Below, piece after piece: positions 1 to 8,425 of a DNA stretch of 37,360 nt (position 1 is its first letter; every line of letters starts with the position of its first letter). The notes below the pieces were generated by a model, which saw nothing but the letters and a program-made list of their open reading frames with translations, made no database searches and was not told where the DNA came from. The stretch lies in assembly GCA_003552625.1 (NCBI GenBank), contig PUNM01000003.1, positions 1 to 37,360 of the forward strand, read 5' to 3'. Source of the stretch: Ectothiorhodospiraceae bacterium (GTDB taxonomy: Bacteria; Pseudomonadota; Gammaproteobacteria; Nitrococcales; Halorhodospiraceae). Both the position numbers and the translations under genes were made by a program.

Positions 1-1202
1 CGGTCTTCGAATCACTGCCCCCGGACCACCCCGTCTACATTCTCTACTCCTCCGGGACTACCGGCCGCCCCAAGTGCATCGTCCACGGCGCGGCAGGGAT
101 CCTGCTCAACCACGCCAAGGAGCTGATGCTCCACGGGGATATCGGATCCGGCGACCGGTTCTTCTACTTCACAACCTGCGGCTGGATGATGTGGAACTGG
201 CTCGCCTCCGGACTGATGACCGGTGCGCGGGTCATCACCTATGACGGATCCCCGGCTTACCCGAGCCTCGATGCCTGCTGGGCGCTGGCCGAATCGGAGG
301 GTATGACCCACTTCGGCACCAGTGCCAAGTTCCTGGCCGCCTGCCGCAAGGAGGGGCTGACCCCCGGCCGCAGCCACGACCTGGCGAACCTGCGGGTCAT
401 CTTCTCCACGGGTTCTCCCCTGCAGCCGGAAGACTTCGATTGGGTCTACAAGGAGGTCAAGGGGAACGTGCTCCTCGGGTCGATCTCCGGCGGCACCGAC
501 ATCTGCGGCTGCTTCGTCGGATCGACCCCGCTGCTGCCGGTGCGCCGCGGCGAGATCCAGTGCCGCTTCCTCGGCGTGGACGCTTGCGCCTTCACACCGG
601 AGGGTCACGACGCCGGGCACGAACGCGGGGAACTCGTCTGTCGGCAACCTCTGCCGTCGATGCCTGTCGGCTTCTGGGGGGATCCGGACGGGAGCCGGTA
701 CCGCAAGGCGTACTTCGACACCTTCCCCGGTGTCTGGGCACACGGCGACTTCGTACGATTTACCGAGCACGGCGGCGCGGTGATCTACGGCCGCTCCGAC
801 GCCACGCTGAACCCCGGCGGGGTCCGGATCGGCACTGCGGAGATCTACCGTCAGGTGGAAGATCTCCCTGAGGTCGCTGACTCCCTCGTGGTCGGCGAAC
901 CGACCGATGATGGCGACGTACGCGTCCTGCTCCTGCTGGTACCGGCCGCAGGGCAGAACGTGGACGAGGCCCTCGCCGATACCATCCGCCGACGGCTGCG
1001 CGAGCGTGCCAGCCCGCGCCACGTCCCGGCGCGGATCGTCGAAGTGCCCCAAGTGCCGTATACCCGTAGCGGCAAGAAAGTGGAGTTGGCAGTGGCGCGT
1101 ATGCTTCAGGGCGAGCGTCACGCCGAGAATCGGGACGCCCTGGCCAACCCCGAAGCCCTGGACGCCATCGCCGACCGCCTGGCTTTGACCGACTCGGGCT
1201 GA
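1..1202 (+). CDS. Acetoacetyl-CoA synthetase, C-terminal part (5' end outside window)
   Basis: This enzyme activates acetoacetate to acetoacetyl-CoA using ATP, in the cytoplasm. About 399 residues are visible, roughly the last 60% of the usual ~650. The reading frame is open from base 3. It carries the ATP-binding loop YSSGTTGRPKCIVH, the family-typical SISGGTDICGCF, an adenylate-binding segment (AHGDFVRF then IYGRSDATLNPGG), and the C-terminal catalytic lysine in YTRSGKKVEL. The Cys after PK and the GGTDI segment fit acetoacetyl-CoA synthetases better than acetyl-CoA synthetases. It lies beside the leucine-degradation operon, whose end products are acetoacetate and acetyl-CoA, so it probably salvages the acetoacetate. 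It converges on the crotonase gene downstream. Confidence 0.93.
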   Translation, partial: VFESLPPDHPVYILYSSGTTGRPKCIVHGAAGILLNHAKELMLHGDIGSGDRFFYFTTCGWMMWNWLASGLMTGARVITYDGSPAYPSLDACWALAESEGMTHFGTSAKFLAACRKEGLTPGRSHDLANLRVIFSTGSPLQPEDFDWVYKEVKGNVLLGSISGGTDICGCFVGSTPLLPVRRGEIQCRFLGVDACAFTPEGHDAGHERGELVCRQPLPSMPVGFWGDPDGSRYRKAYFDTFPGVWAHGDFVRFTEHGGAVIYGRSDATLNPGGVRIGTAEIYRQVEDLPEVADSLVVGEPTDDGDVRVLLLLVPAAGQNVDEALADTIRRRLRERASPRHVPARIVEVPQVPYTRSGKKVELAVARMLQGERHAENRDALANPEALDAIADRLALTDSG

Positions 1203-1231
1203 GGCGGCGGCACCGGCTCGGCGCCGCCGCC
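1203..1231. terminator. GC-rich hairpin between convergent genes
   Basis: GGCGGCGGC (1203-1211) pairs with GCCGCCGCC (1223-1231) across an 11-base loop. It starts directly after the stop codon of the synthetase and before the end of the convergent hydratase gene. There is no T-run on either side, so a role in termination or 3'-end protection is an inference from position only. Confidence 0.4.
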
Positions 1232-1247
1232 GGCTCATGGAGGCGCA

Positions 1248-2048
1248 TCAAGGGCGGCGGCGATCGATAAAGGTTTGCACGGCCTCGACATGCTCCTGCG
1301 TATCGTGCGCCAGGGCCTGATAGGCTGCGGACAGCTCCAGCGTCGTCTCCAGGTCCATCCGCTGGCCGTGCCGCAGCAAGCTTTTCGTCTTGCGGACAGC
1401 GCCGCGCGGATTACGGGCAATGCGCTCGGCGAGTTCGTGAGCCGCGGGCAGCAGTGCGTCCGCTTCCACGACCCGGTTGACCAGCCCCCACTCCCGCGCC
1501 GTCTCGGCATCCACCGGGTCACCGGTGAGCGCCATCTCGTGCGCCCGGGCCGTACCCACGATCCGCGGCAGCAGCCAGGCCCCACCATCGCCGGCAATGA
1601 TGCCGAGGCGGACGAAGTTGTGGGCAAAAGTCGCCTCCCGGTTCGCCACGCGCAGATCGCAGAGCAGCGCCAGGTCGCAGCCGGCGCCGTAGGCCGGCCC
1701 GTTGACCGCGGCGATCAGCGGCAACTCCATGCGACTCATCCGACGGGTCAGCTGCTGGATCCCGTAGCGGTAGTTCTCCCGCATCTGCTCGCCGGCGCCA
1801 GCGAACATGCCGGTGCGCTCATGCATCGCCTTGATGTTGCCGCCGGCTGAGAAGGCCTTGCCAGAGCCGGTGAGCACCGCAGCACCGAGCCCGGCATCGG
1901 CTTCCACCTCCGCCAGAACCGCCAGCAGACGCTCGAGCACCGGGGGCTCACTCACGGCGTTCCGGGTCTGCGGTTCGTTCAGGGTAATGCGCGCCACTGC
2001 GCCATAGCGCTCAAGGAGAACTTTATCGTCGCCCGTCACATCACTCAT
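1248..2048 (-). CDS. Enoyl-CoA hydratase/isomerase (crotonase) family protein with non-canonical active site
   Basis: A 266-residue crotonase-fold protein acting on acyl-CoA thioesters in the cytoplasm; the substrate is unknown. The oxyanion-hole segments are clear: [14 protein letters not shown] near residue 65 and [15 protein letters not shown] near residue 115. Both catalytic glutamates of classical hydratase are replaced. The first is Asp in GAGCDLALL. The second, in the position of GQPE, reads as Phe in AHNFVRLG. This resembles the subfamily with [16 protein letters not shown], whose members are annotated as hydratases without firm proof. The ATG at 2048 follows a good ribosome site (GGAGT). 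It is transcribed divergently from liuB, with shared operator sequence between them, so a role in branched-chain acyl-CoA breakdown is likely. An isomerase activity is possible. Confidence 0.85.
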   Translation of the reverse strand: MSDVTGDDKVLLERYGAVARITLNEPQTRNAVSEPPVLERLLAVLAEVEADAGLGAAVLTGSGKAFSAGGNIKAMHERTGMFAGAGEQMRENYRYGIQQLTRRMSRMELPLIAAVNGPAYGAGCDLALLCDLRVANREATFAHNFVRLGIIAGDGGAWLLPRIVGTARAHEMALTGDPVDAETAREWGLVNRVVEADALLPAAHELAERIARNPRGAVRKTKSLLRHGQRMDLETTLELSAAYQALAHDTQEHVEAVQTFIDRRRP

Positions 2049-2068
2049 GTTTCACTCCTTTATAGAAG

Positions 2069-2096
2069 TTGACGTTTACGTTAACGTCATTACACT
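2069..2096. promoter_or_regulatory. Divergent liu promoter with overlapping LiuR-like operators
   Basis: TTGACG (2069-2074) and TACACT (2091-2096), 16 bp apart, form a plausible promoter for the liuBCDE operon. Two overlapping copies of the recurring motif lie here in opposite directions: TTGACGTTTACGTTAA at 2069-2084, and on the minus strand ATGACGTTAACGTAAA (2090-2075). This suits a divergent control region. The motif resembles published operators of the MerR-family regulator LiuR. On the minus strand TATAAA at 2064-2059 could be the -10 box for the crotonase gene. The regulator assignment rests on motif memory, not a search. Confidence 0.7.
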
Positions 2097-2187
2097 CCTC
2101 TCGAAGATTGGGTTCAAGGCAGCACAGTCGCAGGCAACCGCACCAGCCACCCGGGCAAGGCCGCGGGACGACGGAAGGACCGGAGCC

Positions 2188-3795
2188 ATGAGCGTCATTC
2201 ACAGCAAAATCACTCCCAACAGTGCAGCCTTCCGCGAGAACGAAGCCGCCATGGGCGAACTCGTCGCGGACCTGCGCGAGAAAGCCGCCCAGGTCCGGCA
2301 CGGCGGCGGCGATCAGGCCCGCGAGCGCCATCTGGCCCGCGGCAAACTCCTGCCCCGGGATCGCATCCGGGCGCTGCTCGACCCCGGCTCACCGTTCCTG
2401 GAACTCTCGCAGCTGGCCGCTCATGGCCTCTACGACGGCGAAGTCCCTTCAGCCGGCGTGATCGCGGGCATTGGCCGGGTTAGCGGCCGCGAGTGCCTCG
2501 TGGTTGCCAACGACGCCACCGTCAAGGGCGGCACCTACTACCCGATCACGGTCAAAAAGCACTTGCGGGCGCAAGAGGTAGCCGCCCAAAACCGCCTGCC
2601 CTGCATCTACCTGGTCGATTCCGGCGGCGCTAACCTGCCCAACCAGGATGAGGTCTTCCCCGACCGGGACCACTTCGGGCGCATTTTCTACAATCAAGCG
2701 AACCTTTCGGCCGAGGGGATCCCCCAGATCGCCGTGGTCATGGGGTCCTGCACCGCCGGCGGCGCCTACGTACCGGCCATGGCCGATGAGAGCATCATCG
2801 TCCGCAACCAGGGCACCATCTTTCTCGGCGGCCCGCCGCTGGTGAAGGCAGCGACCGGCGAGGAGGTATCCGCCGAGGAACTCGGCGGCGCTGACGTCCA
2901 CGCCAAGATCTCCGGGGTCAGCGACCACTACGCCCTCAACGACGCGCACGCCCTCGGCCTGGCTCGACGCAGCATCGCGCACCTCAACCATGAGAAGCGC
3001 CCGCCCGTCGCCCTGCGCGAGCCGCGCGAGCCGCTTTACGAACCGCAGCAACTGCACGGCGTGGTCCCCACGGACCTACGCAAGCCCTATGACGTCCGAG
3101 AGGTTATCGCGCGCATTGTCGATGGCAGCGAACTCGACGAATTCAAAGCGCTCTACGGCACGACCCTTGTCTGCGGCTTCGCGCACCTCTACGGCTACCC
3201 GGTCGGCGTAATCGCCAACAACGGGGTGCTTTTCTCGGAGTCGGCACTCAAAGGCGCCCATTTCATCGAGCTTTGCAGTCAACGCGGAATCCCGCTGATC
3301 TTCCTGCAGAACATTACCGGCTTCATGGTCGGCCGACGCTACGAGTCCGGCGGGATTGCAAAGGATGGTGCCAAGATGGTGACCGCGGTGGCCAACGCCC
3401 GGGTCCCCAAGCTGACCGTCATCATCGGCGGCAGCTTCGGCGCCGGCAACTACGCCATGTGCGGCCGCAGCTACTCGCCGCGCATGCTCTGGATGTGGCC
3501 CAACGCCCGGATCTCGGTGATGGGCGGCGAACAGGCGGCCAACGTCATGGCGCAGATTCGCCGCGACACCAAGGAACGCCGCGGGGAAACCTGGTCGGAG
3601 GAAGCCGAGGAGGCCTTCAAGGCACCGATCCGCGAGCAGTACGAGAGCCAGGGACACCCCTACTATTCGACGGCGCGCATCTGGGACGACGGCGTCATCG
3701 ACCCCGCCGACACCCGTCGCGTACTCGGGCTCTCGCTCTCCGCAAGCCTGAATGCGCCCATCGAACCCACGCGCTTCGGCGTCTTCCGGATGTAA
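2188..3795 (+). CDS. liuB: Methylcrotonyl-CoA carboxylase, carboxyltransferase (beta) subunit
   Basis: This subunit transfers the carboxyl group from carboxybiotin to 3-methylcrotonyl-CoA, giving 3-methylglutaconyl-CoA, in leucine breakdown. The protein has 535 residues, the usual length for the family. It shows the two crotonase-like carboxyltransferase halves: N-terminal around [19 protein letters not shown] and [17 protein letters not shown]-terminal around [15 protein letters not shown] and [14 protein letters not shown]. The signature [11 protein letters not shown] separates methylcrotonyl from propionyl carboxylases. The frame stays open upstream to 2047, but the ATG at 2188 (with AAGGACCGGAG upstream) gives the conserved N-terminus and leaves the operator region free. 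It is first in liuBCDE; liuC starts 10 bases after its stop. Confidence 0.95.
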   Translation: MSVIHSKITPNSAAFRENEAAMGELVADLREKAAQVRHGGGDQARERHLARGKLLPRDRIRALLDPGSPFLELSQLAAHGLYDGEVPSAGVIAGIGRVSGRECLVVANDATVKGGTYYPITVKKHLRAQEVAAQNRLPCIYLVDSGGANLPNQDEVFPDRDHFGRIFYNQANLSAEGIPQIAVVMGSCTAGGAYVPAMADESIIVRNQGTIFLGGPPLVKAATGEEVSAEELGGADVHAKISGVSDHYALNDAHALGLARRSIAHLNHEKRPPVALREPREPLYEPQQLHGVVPTDLRKPYDVREVIARIVDGSELDEFKALYGTTLVCGFAHLYGYPVGVIANNGVLFSESALKGAHFIELCSQRGIPLIFLQNITGFMVGRRYESGGIAKDGAKMVTAVANARVPKLTVIIGGSFGAGNYAMCGRSYSPRMLWMWPNARISVMGGEQAANVMAQIRRDTKERRGETWSEEAEEAFKAPIREQYESQGHPYYSTARIWDDGVIDPADTRRVLGLSLSASLNAPIEPTRFGVFRM

Positions 3796-3805
3796 GGAGC
3801 CAACC

Positions 3806-4594
3806 ATGTCGGAGACCGTCACCCTCAGCCGCGACGGCGCGACCGCCTACCTCACCCTCAACCGCCCGGAGATCCACAACGCGTTCGACGATGCGCTGAT
3901 TGCCGAGCTGACCGCTCAACTCCGCGACCTGAATCAGGATGCCAGGGTGCGCGCGGTCGTGCTCACCGGCACCGGCAAGAGCTTCTCCGCCGGCGCCGAC
4001 CTGAACTGGATGAGCCGGATGGCAGCCTACACCGAGGCTGAAAACCGCGCGGATGCCCTCGCCCTCGCGGATCTCATGGAGACCCTCGACACCCTGCGCA
4101 AGCCGGTCATCGGCCGCATCCAAGGCTCCGCCTTCGGCGGCGGTGTCGGGCTCGTGGCCTGCTGCGATCTGGTCGTCGCCGCCGAGCACGCCCGCTTCGC
4201 ACTCCCCGAGGTTCGCCTCGGGCTCATCCCGGCGGCCATAGCGCCCTATGTGCTGGCAGCGATGGGGGAACGGGCGGCGCGCCGCTACTTCATCAGTGGC
4301 GAGCGCTTCGACGCTGCTACCGCGGCCCAATTGGGCCTGGTGCACCAGACGGCACCGGCGGAGGAACTCGATGCCGCGGTCAACCGCTGGCTCGAGGGCG
4401 CCTTGAGCAACGGCCCCCGGGCCATGGCGGAAGCCAAGGCGCTCGTCCGCACCGTGGCCGAGGCGCCACGGGATGACGATTTGCGGCGGCAGACCGCCGA
4501 CTGGATCGCAGCACTGCGCGTCGGCGACGAGGGCCAGGAAGGACTGAACGCCTTCCTGGAGAAACGCGCGCCTCAGTGGCAGCAACCGTCATGA
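3806..4594 (+). CDS. liuC: Methylglutaconyl-CoA hydratase
   Basis: This hydrates 3-methylglutaconyl-CoA to HMG-CoA. It is a 262-residue crotonase-family protein with oxyanion-hole segments GKSFSAGADLNWM and GSAFGGGVGLVACCD. The catalytic glutamate in ALPEVRLGL is kept, while the first hydratase glutamate is Gly (GGGVGLVA), as is usual in bacterial LiuC proteins. ATG 3806 has the ribosome site AAGGAG and sits between the two carboxylase subunit genes. Its stop overlaps an in-frame ATG of the next gene (ATGA at 4591), so translation may be coupled. Context and the VGLVACCD signature support the specific call. Confidence 0.92.
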   Translation: MSETVTLSRDGATAYLTLNRPEIHNAFDDALIAELTAQLRDLNQDARVRAVVLTGTGKSFSAGADLNWMSRMAAYTEAENRADALALADLMETLDTLRKPVIGRIQGSAFGGGVGLVACCDLVVAAEHARFALPEVRLGLIPAAIAPYVLAAMGERAARRYFISGERFDAATAAQLGLVHQTAPAEELDAAVNRWLEGALSNGPRAMAEAKALVRTVAEAPRDDDLRRQTADWIAALRVGDEGQEGLNAFLEKRAPQWQQPS

Positions 4595-4626
4595 ACCGGG
4601 GGCGGCACGCAGACGGAGAACCCGCC

Positions 4627-6618
4627 ATGTTCAATAAGATTCTCATTGCCAACCGCGGCGAAATCGCCTGCCGCATCGCCCAGACCTGCCGGGAGCTTGG
4701 CGTCACCACCGTCGCCGTCTACTCCGACGCCGACGCGGAAGCAGCGCATGTGGCCGCCTGCGATGAGGCCTGGCGTCTCGGTCCACCGGCCCCGCGAGAG
4801 AGCTACCTCAACCAGGACGCAATCCTGGAGGTGGCTCGGCGCAGCGGCGCCGAGGCCGTCCACCCCGGCTACGGCTTCCTCGCCGAGAACGCCGGCTTTG
4901 CCCGCGCCTGCGAGGAGGCCGGGATCGCATTCATCGGCCCCCCTCCCAGCGCCATCGAGGCCATGGGCTCGAAGACAGCCGCCAAGCAGCTGATGGCCGA
5001 AGCCGGCGTGCCTCTGGTCCCGGGTTACCACGAGGCCAACCAGGACCCCGAACACCTCGCCGCCGAAGCAGAAGCGATCGGCTACCCGGTGCTGATCAAA
5101 GCCTCTGCCGGGGGCGGCGGCAAGGGCATGCGGCGGGTGGACCACCCCGCCGAGTTCCGCGAAGCGCTCGCTGCCGCCCAGCGCGAAGCCAGCGCCTCCT
5201 TTGGCGATGACCAGGTGCTGATCGAGAAGTACGTCCTGGAACCCCGGCACGTGGAAATCCAGGTCTTCGCCGACCGCTTCGGCGATGTGGTTCATCTTTA
5301 CGAACGCGACTGCTCGGTACAGCGCCGCCACCAGAAGATCCTTGAGGAGGCGCCGGCCCCCGGGCTGACGGCAGAGCGCCGTGCCGAGATGGGGGAAGCT
5401 GCCTGCCGGGCCGCTCAGGCGATCGGCTACCAAGGCGCAGGGACGGTGGAGTTCATCGTCGATGCCGGCGGCGGCTTCTACTTCATGGAGATGAATACCC
5501 GCCTGCAGGTTGAACATCCAGTCACGGAGATGGTGACCGGCGAGGACCTGGTCGCCTGGCAACTGGAGGTTGCAGCCGGTGGACCGCTACCCCGCCGCCA
5601 GGAGGAGATCACGCTCAGCGGTCACGCTATCGAGGCGCGGGTCTGCGCCGAGGACCCGGCAGCCGACTTTCGCCCAGCCACCGGCCGTATCCGCCTGTTC
5701 CAGCCACCGCGGACGAGCAGTCAAGTCCGCCTCGATACCGGGGTCCGCAGCGGCGATCGCATTTCTCCTCACTACGACTCGATGGTTGCCAAGCTCATCG
5801 TCTGGGACCGGGACCGTCCCCGAGCCCTGGCGCGGCTGCGCGGCGCCCTGGACGATTTTCAAGTCGCGGGGCTGACCACCAACATCGGCTTTCTGCGCGG
5901 CGTCGCCGGTCATCCTTCCTTCATCGCGGGCGATTTCGACACCGGTTTCGTGGACCAGCACGGCGAAGCGCTGCTCGAGCGCGAGGCACAGATCCCCGAG
6001 ACCGTCCTGGCGGCCGCCTGCCTGCTGGAGCTTTTGCGGATCGAACGGGAAGCGCAGGAGCAGGCCCAGGCCAGCGGCGATCCCTATTCGCCGTGGCACG
6101 CCAGCGACGGGTGGCGACTGAACGGCGACAACCACCACACCCTGGAGCTGATCGCCGACAGCGGCCCCCTGCAGGTAACCGCCCACTACCGGCGGGATGG
6201 CTACGAACTGGCACTCCCCTCCGGTCGCAGCCGCGTCAGCGGCACCCTCGATGCCGAGGGCCGCCTGGCCCTGACCCGGGACGGCGTCCGCCAACCGATC
6301 CCCTTCATCGCCCACGACGGGGAGCTCGAAATCACCTGGCAAGGGCGACGCTACCGCCTGCGCCCCCACGACCCGCTAACCGCAGGAATGGACGACGAGG
6401 GTGTCGATGGCAGCCTGACGGCCCCGATGCCCGGGACCCTCGTAGCGGTCCGCGTCGAGCCGGGCCAGAAGGTCCAGGCCGGGGAGACGCTGGCCGTGCT
6501 CGAAGCGATGAAGATGGAGTACACCATCGAAGCCCCCAGCGACGGAACGATCGCGGCGGTGCACTTCGCCGCCGGGGATACCGTCGATGAAGGCACCGAG
6601 CTGCTTGTCATCGAATGA
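4627..6618 (+). CDS. liuD: Methylcrotonyl-CoA carboxylase, biotin-carboxylase/biotin-carrier (alpha) subunit
   Basis: This carboxylates its own biotin with ATP and bicarbonate and hands the carboxyl group to the beta subunit. The 663 residues contain an N-terminal biotin carboxylase (start MFNKILIANRGEIACRIA, ATP-grasp glycine loop KASAGGGGKGMR, and EMNTRLQVEHPVTEMVTG) and a C-terminal biotinyl domain with the biotinylation lysine in EAMKMEY. ATG 4627 was chosen because MFNKILIANRGEIA is the conserved family start and GGAG lies eight bases upstream. ATG 4591, overlapping the liuC stop, would add 12 residues without homologue support. The stop overlaps an upstream ATG of the HMG-CoA lyase gene, again suggesting coupled translation. 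Confidence 0.95.
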   Translation: MFNKILIANRGEIACRIAQTCRELGVTTVAVYSDADAEAAHVAACDEAWRLGPPAPRESYLNQDAILEVARRSGAEAVHPGYGFLAENAGFARACEEAGIAFIGPPPSAIEAMGSKTAAKQLMAEAGVPLVPGYHEANQDPEHLAAEAEAIGYPVLIKASAGGGGKGMRRVDHPAEFREALAAAQREASASFGDDQVLIEKYVLEPRHVEIQVFADRFGDVVHLYERDCSVQRRHQKILEEAPAPGLTAERRAEMGEAACRAAQAIGYQGAGTVEFIVDAGGGFYFMEMNTRLQVEHPVTEMVTGEDLVAWQLEVAAGGPLPRRQEEITLSGHAIEARVCAEDPAADFRPATGRIRLFQPPRTSSQVRLDTGVRSGDRISPHYDSMVAKLIVWDRDRPRALARLRGALDDFQVAGLTTNIGFLRGVAGHPSFIAGDFDTGFVDQHGEALLEREAQIPETVLAAACLLELLRIEREAQEQAQASGDPYSPWHASDGWRLNGDNHHTLELIADSGPLQVTAHYRRDGYELALPSGRSRVSGTLDAEGRLALTRDGVRQPIPFIAHDGELEITWQGRRYRLRPHDPLTAGMDDEGVDGSLTAPMPGTLVAVRVEPGQKVQAGETLAVLEAMKMEYTIEAPSDGTIAAVHFAAGDTVDEGTELLVIE

Positions 6619-6632
6619 AACGAGGTCTTGCC

Positions 6633-7538
6633 ATGTCCCGACCCGAAACCGTCACCCTGGTCGAAGTCGGTCCGCGCGACGGGCTGCAGAACGAGCCGCA
6701 CCCCATTCCCGCGGCGACCAAGATCGCCCTCGTCGAGCGCCTGGCCGATGCCGGACTCGGCGTGGTGGAGACCACCAGCTTCGTCTCGGCGCGCTGGGTT
6801 CCGCAGATGGGCGATGCCACCGAGGTGCTCACCGGCATCCGGCGGCGTCCGGGCGTTCGCTACCCCGTCCTGACCCCGAACCTGAAGGGGCTGGAGCGCG
6901 CCATTGAAGCCGGCGCCGACGAGGTCGCGGTCTTTGCGGCCGCCTCGGAGACCTTTTCGCAGCGCAACACCAACGCCTCCATCGAGGAGTCCTTCGAGCG
7001 TTTCGCGCCGCTGATCCAGCGTGCGCAGGAAGACGGGGTGGCCGTCCGCGGCTATGTTTCTTGTGCACTCGGGTGCCCCTACGAGGGCGCGGTGCCCCCC
7101 CAAAGGGTGGCCGAGGTCGCGGAGCGGCTGCGCCGTATGGGCTGTTTCGAGATCTCCCTCGGCGACACCATCGGCTGCGGGACCCCGCTCGAAGCGCGCC
7201 GGATGGTCGCGCGCGTCGCTGAGCGCGTCCCGCCCGAACACCTTGCGCTGCACTTCCACGACACCCGGGGGCAGGCGCTGGCCAACCTCTTCGCCTGCCT
7301 CGACACCGGCGTCACGACCATTGACACCGCCGTCGGTGGACTCGGCGGTTGCCCCTACGCCCCTGGTGCAGCCGGAAACGTGGCCACCGAGGATGTCCTC
7401 TACATGCTCGACGGCATGGGCATCGACACCGGCGTAGACCGGGCGGCGGTCGTGGCAGCGGCCCACTGGATCGCCGGCGAGCTCGGGCAGCAGCCGCGCT
7501 CCCGCGTAGCAGCAGCAGAAAGCACGTGCAGTGCTTGA
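6633..7538 (+). CDS. liuE: Hydroxymethylglutaryl-CoA lyase
   Basis: This cleaves HMG-CoA to acetyl-CoA and acetoacetate, the last step of leucine degradation. The protein has 301 residues and a TIM-barrel of the DRE metallolyase type. Visible signatures are VGPRDGLQNE (catalytic Arg and Asp), the metal ligands in LHFHDTRGQA, and the active-site cysteine segment GLGGCPYAPGAAGNVATED. I chose ATG 6633, with a GAGG site seven bases upstream. ATG 6615, which overlaps the liuD stop, would add six residues and is possible. The stop codon at 7536-7538 lies inside the TTGACG of the next promoter, so the end of this operon and the control of the transporter operon physically overlap. Confidence 0.95.
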   Translation: MSRPETVTLVEVGPRDGLQNEPHPIPAATKIALVERLADAGLGVVETTSFVSARWVPQMGDATEVLTGIRRRPGVRYPVLTPNLKGLERAIEAGADEVAVFAAASETFSQRNTNASIEESFERFAPLIQRAQEDGVAVRGYVSCALGCPYEGAVPPQRVAEVAERLRRMGCFEISLGDTIGCGTPLEARRMVARVAERVPPEHLALHFHDTRGQALANLFACLDTGVTTIDTAVGGLGGCPYAPGAAGNVATEDVLYMLDGMGIDTGVDRAAVVAAAHWIAGELGQQPRSRVAAAESTCSA

Positions 7539-7563
7539 CGCTTACGTAAACGGCAGTTAGCGT
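7535..7563 (+). promoter_or_regulatory. Promoter and LiuR-like operator for the ABC transporter operon
   Basis: TTGACG (7535-7540), 17 bp, then TAGCGT (7558-7563). The 16-mer TTGACGCTTACGTAAA (7535-7550) matches the motif at the liu and thioesterase promoters and covers the -35 box, as expected for repression. The -10 match is weak by itself. The thioesterase promoter, however, has the same TTGACG-N17-TAGCGT layout. Confidence 0.65.
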
Positions 7564-7593
7564 AACCCAAAAAGCCCACCCAGGGCTTACAAG

Positions 7594-7609
7594 TTGACGC
7601 TTACGTCAG
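7594..7609 (+). promoter_or_regulatory. Second LiuR-like operator, overlapping the livG ribosome site
   Basis: TTGACGCTTACGTCAG begins 59 bases after the first copy and runs into the strong ribosome site AGGAGGAG (7608-7615) before ATG 7625. Two sites in one leader could allow cooperative or looped binding. The second could also be a roadblock rather than a promoter element. Confidence 0.6.
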
Positions 7610-7624
7610 GAGGAGACGCCCGCC

Positions 7625-8425
7625 ATGTCGGAGAACGACAGCGTCACCCGTGAGCCGATCCTCGTCTGCGATCAGGTCAGTCGATGGTTCGGTGGATTAC
7701 AGGCCACCAAGTCGATTTCCCTCAGCATTGAGCGGGGTGAAATCTTCGGCTTGGTCGGACCAAACGGGTCAGGGAAAACAACACTTGTTAATGCCATTAC
7801 TGGATTTTATCCACCTCAAGAGGGACGAATCGAATTCGAGGGGAATCCGATTCAGCACCTCAAGCCTTACCGCGTCGCCGCACACGGCATTGCGCGGACA
7901 TTCCAGAACGTCGCGCTGTTCCGCGGAATGAGTGTGCTCGACAACATTCTGCTCGGGCGGCACATCCTGATGCGGCCCAGCGCGATCGCATCCCTCTTTT
8001 ACTGGTGGATGGCTCAAAAAGAGGAAATCGCCCACCGCCGCAAAGCCGAGGAGATCATCGACCTCCTGCAACTCGAAAGCGTGCGAAATGAGTCGGTGGA
8101 CGTGCTCCCCCTCGGACTGCAAAAGCGGGTGGAGCTGGCGCGGGCGCTCTGCGCCGAGCCGCGCTTTCTCATCCTCGATGAGCCCATGGCGGGCATGAAC
8201 CAGGAAGAGAAGGAGTACATGGTCCGCTTCATCCTCGACGCCCAGGAGGCGCTGGGGCTGAGCATTCTGCTCATCGAGCATCACATGGATGTGGTCACCG
8301 CCATCTGCGACCGGCTAATGGTGCTCAACAACGGCCAGAAGATCGCCGCGGGCAAGCCGCAGGATGCGATCAACGAGCCCGCCGTGGTGGCCGCCTACAT
8401 TGGGAAGACTGACCATGCAGCCTGA
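7625..8425 (+). CDS. ABC transporter ATP-binding protein, LivG type
   Basis: One of two cytoplasmic ATPases powering the branched-chain-amino-acid-type (HAAT/Liv) importer encoded here. The 266 residues show Walker A GPNGSGKT near residue 46, Walker B FLILDEPMAGM near residue 185 followed by the longer LivG-type tail, and the H-loop histidine in IEHHMD. The signature motif reads LPLGLQKRVELARAL instead of LSGGQ. That is usual for LivG proteins and not a sign of decay. It starts the operon behind two operator copies and overlaps the next gene by 11 bases. The substrate is not shown by this subunit. Context with acyl-CoA ligases suggests an organic or fatty acid rather than an amino acid. Confidence 0.92.
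   Translation: MSENDSVTREPILVCDQVSRWFGGLQATKSISLSIERGEIFGLVGPNGSGKTTLVNAITGFYPPQEGRIEFEGNPIQHLKPYRVAAHGIARTFQNVALFRGMSVLDNILLGRHILMRPSAIASLFYWWMAQKEEIAHRRKAEEIIDLLQLESVRNESVDVLPLGLQKRVELARALCAEPRFLILDEPMAGMNQEEKEYMVRFILDAQEALGLSILLIEHHMDVVTAICDRLMVLNNGQKIAAGKPQDAINEPAVVAAYIGKTDHAA

Noticed and set aside
1235-1627. Many long frames opposite or inside real genes, for example here and at 8655-10142
   Set aside because: High GC creates long non-coding frames. These have Arg/Pro/Ala-rich composition, no domains and overlap well-supported genes.
2047-2187. Frame of liuB stays open upstream to 2047, giving a 47-residue longer protein
   Set aside because: It would cover the divergent promoter and operators, and the family start and length fit ATG 2188.
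7625-8425. LivG signature LPLGLQKR instead of LSGGQ taken as decay
   Set aside because: This variant is normal in LivG-type ATPases; Walker A, Walker B and H-loop are intact.
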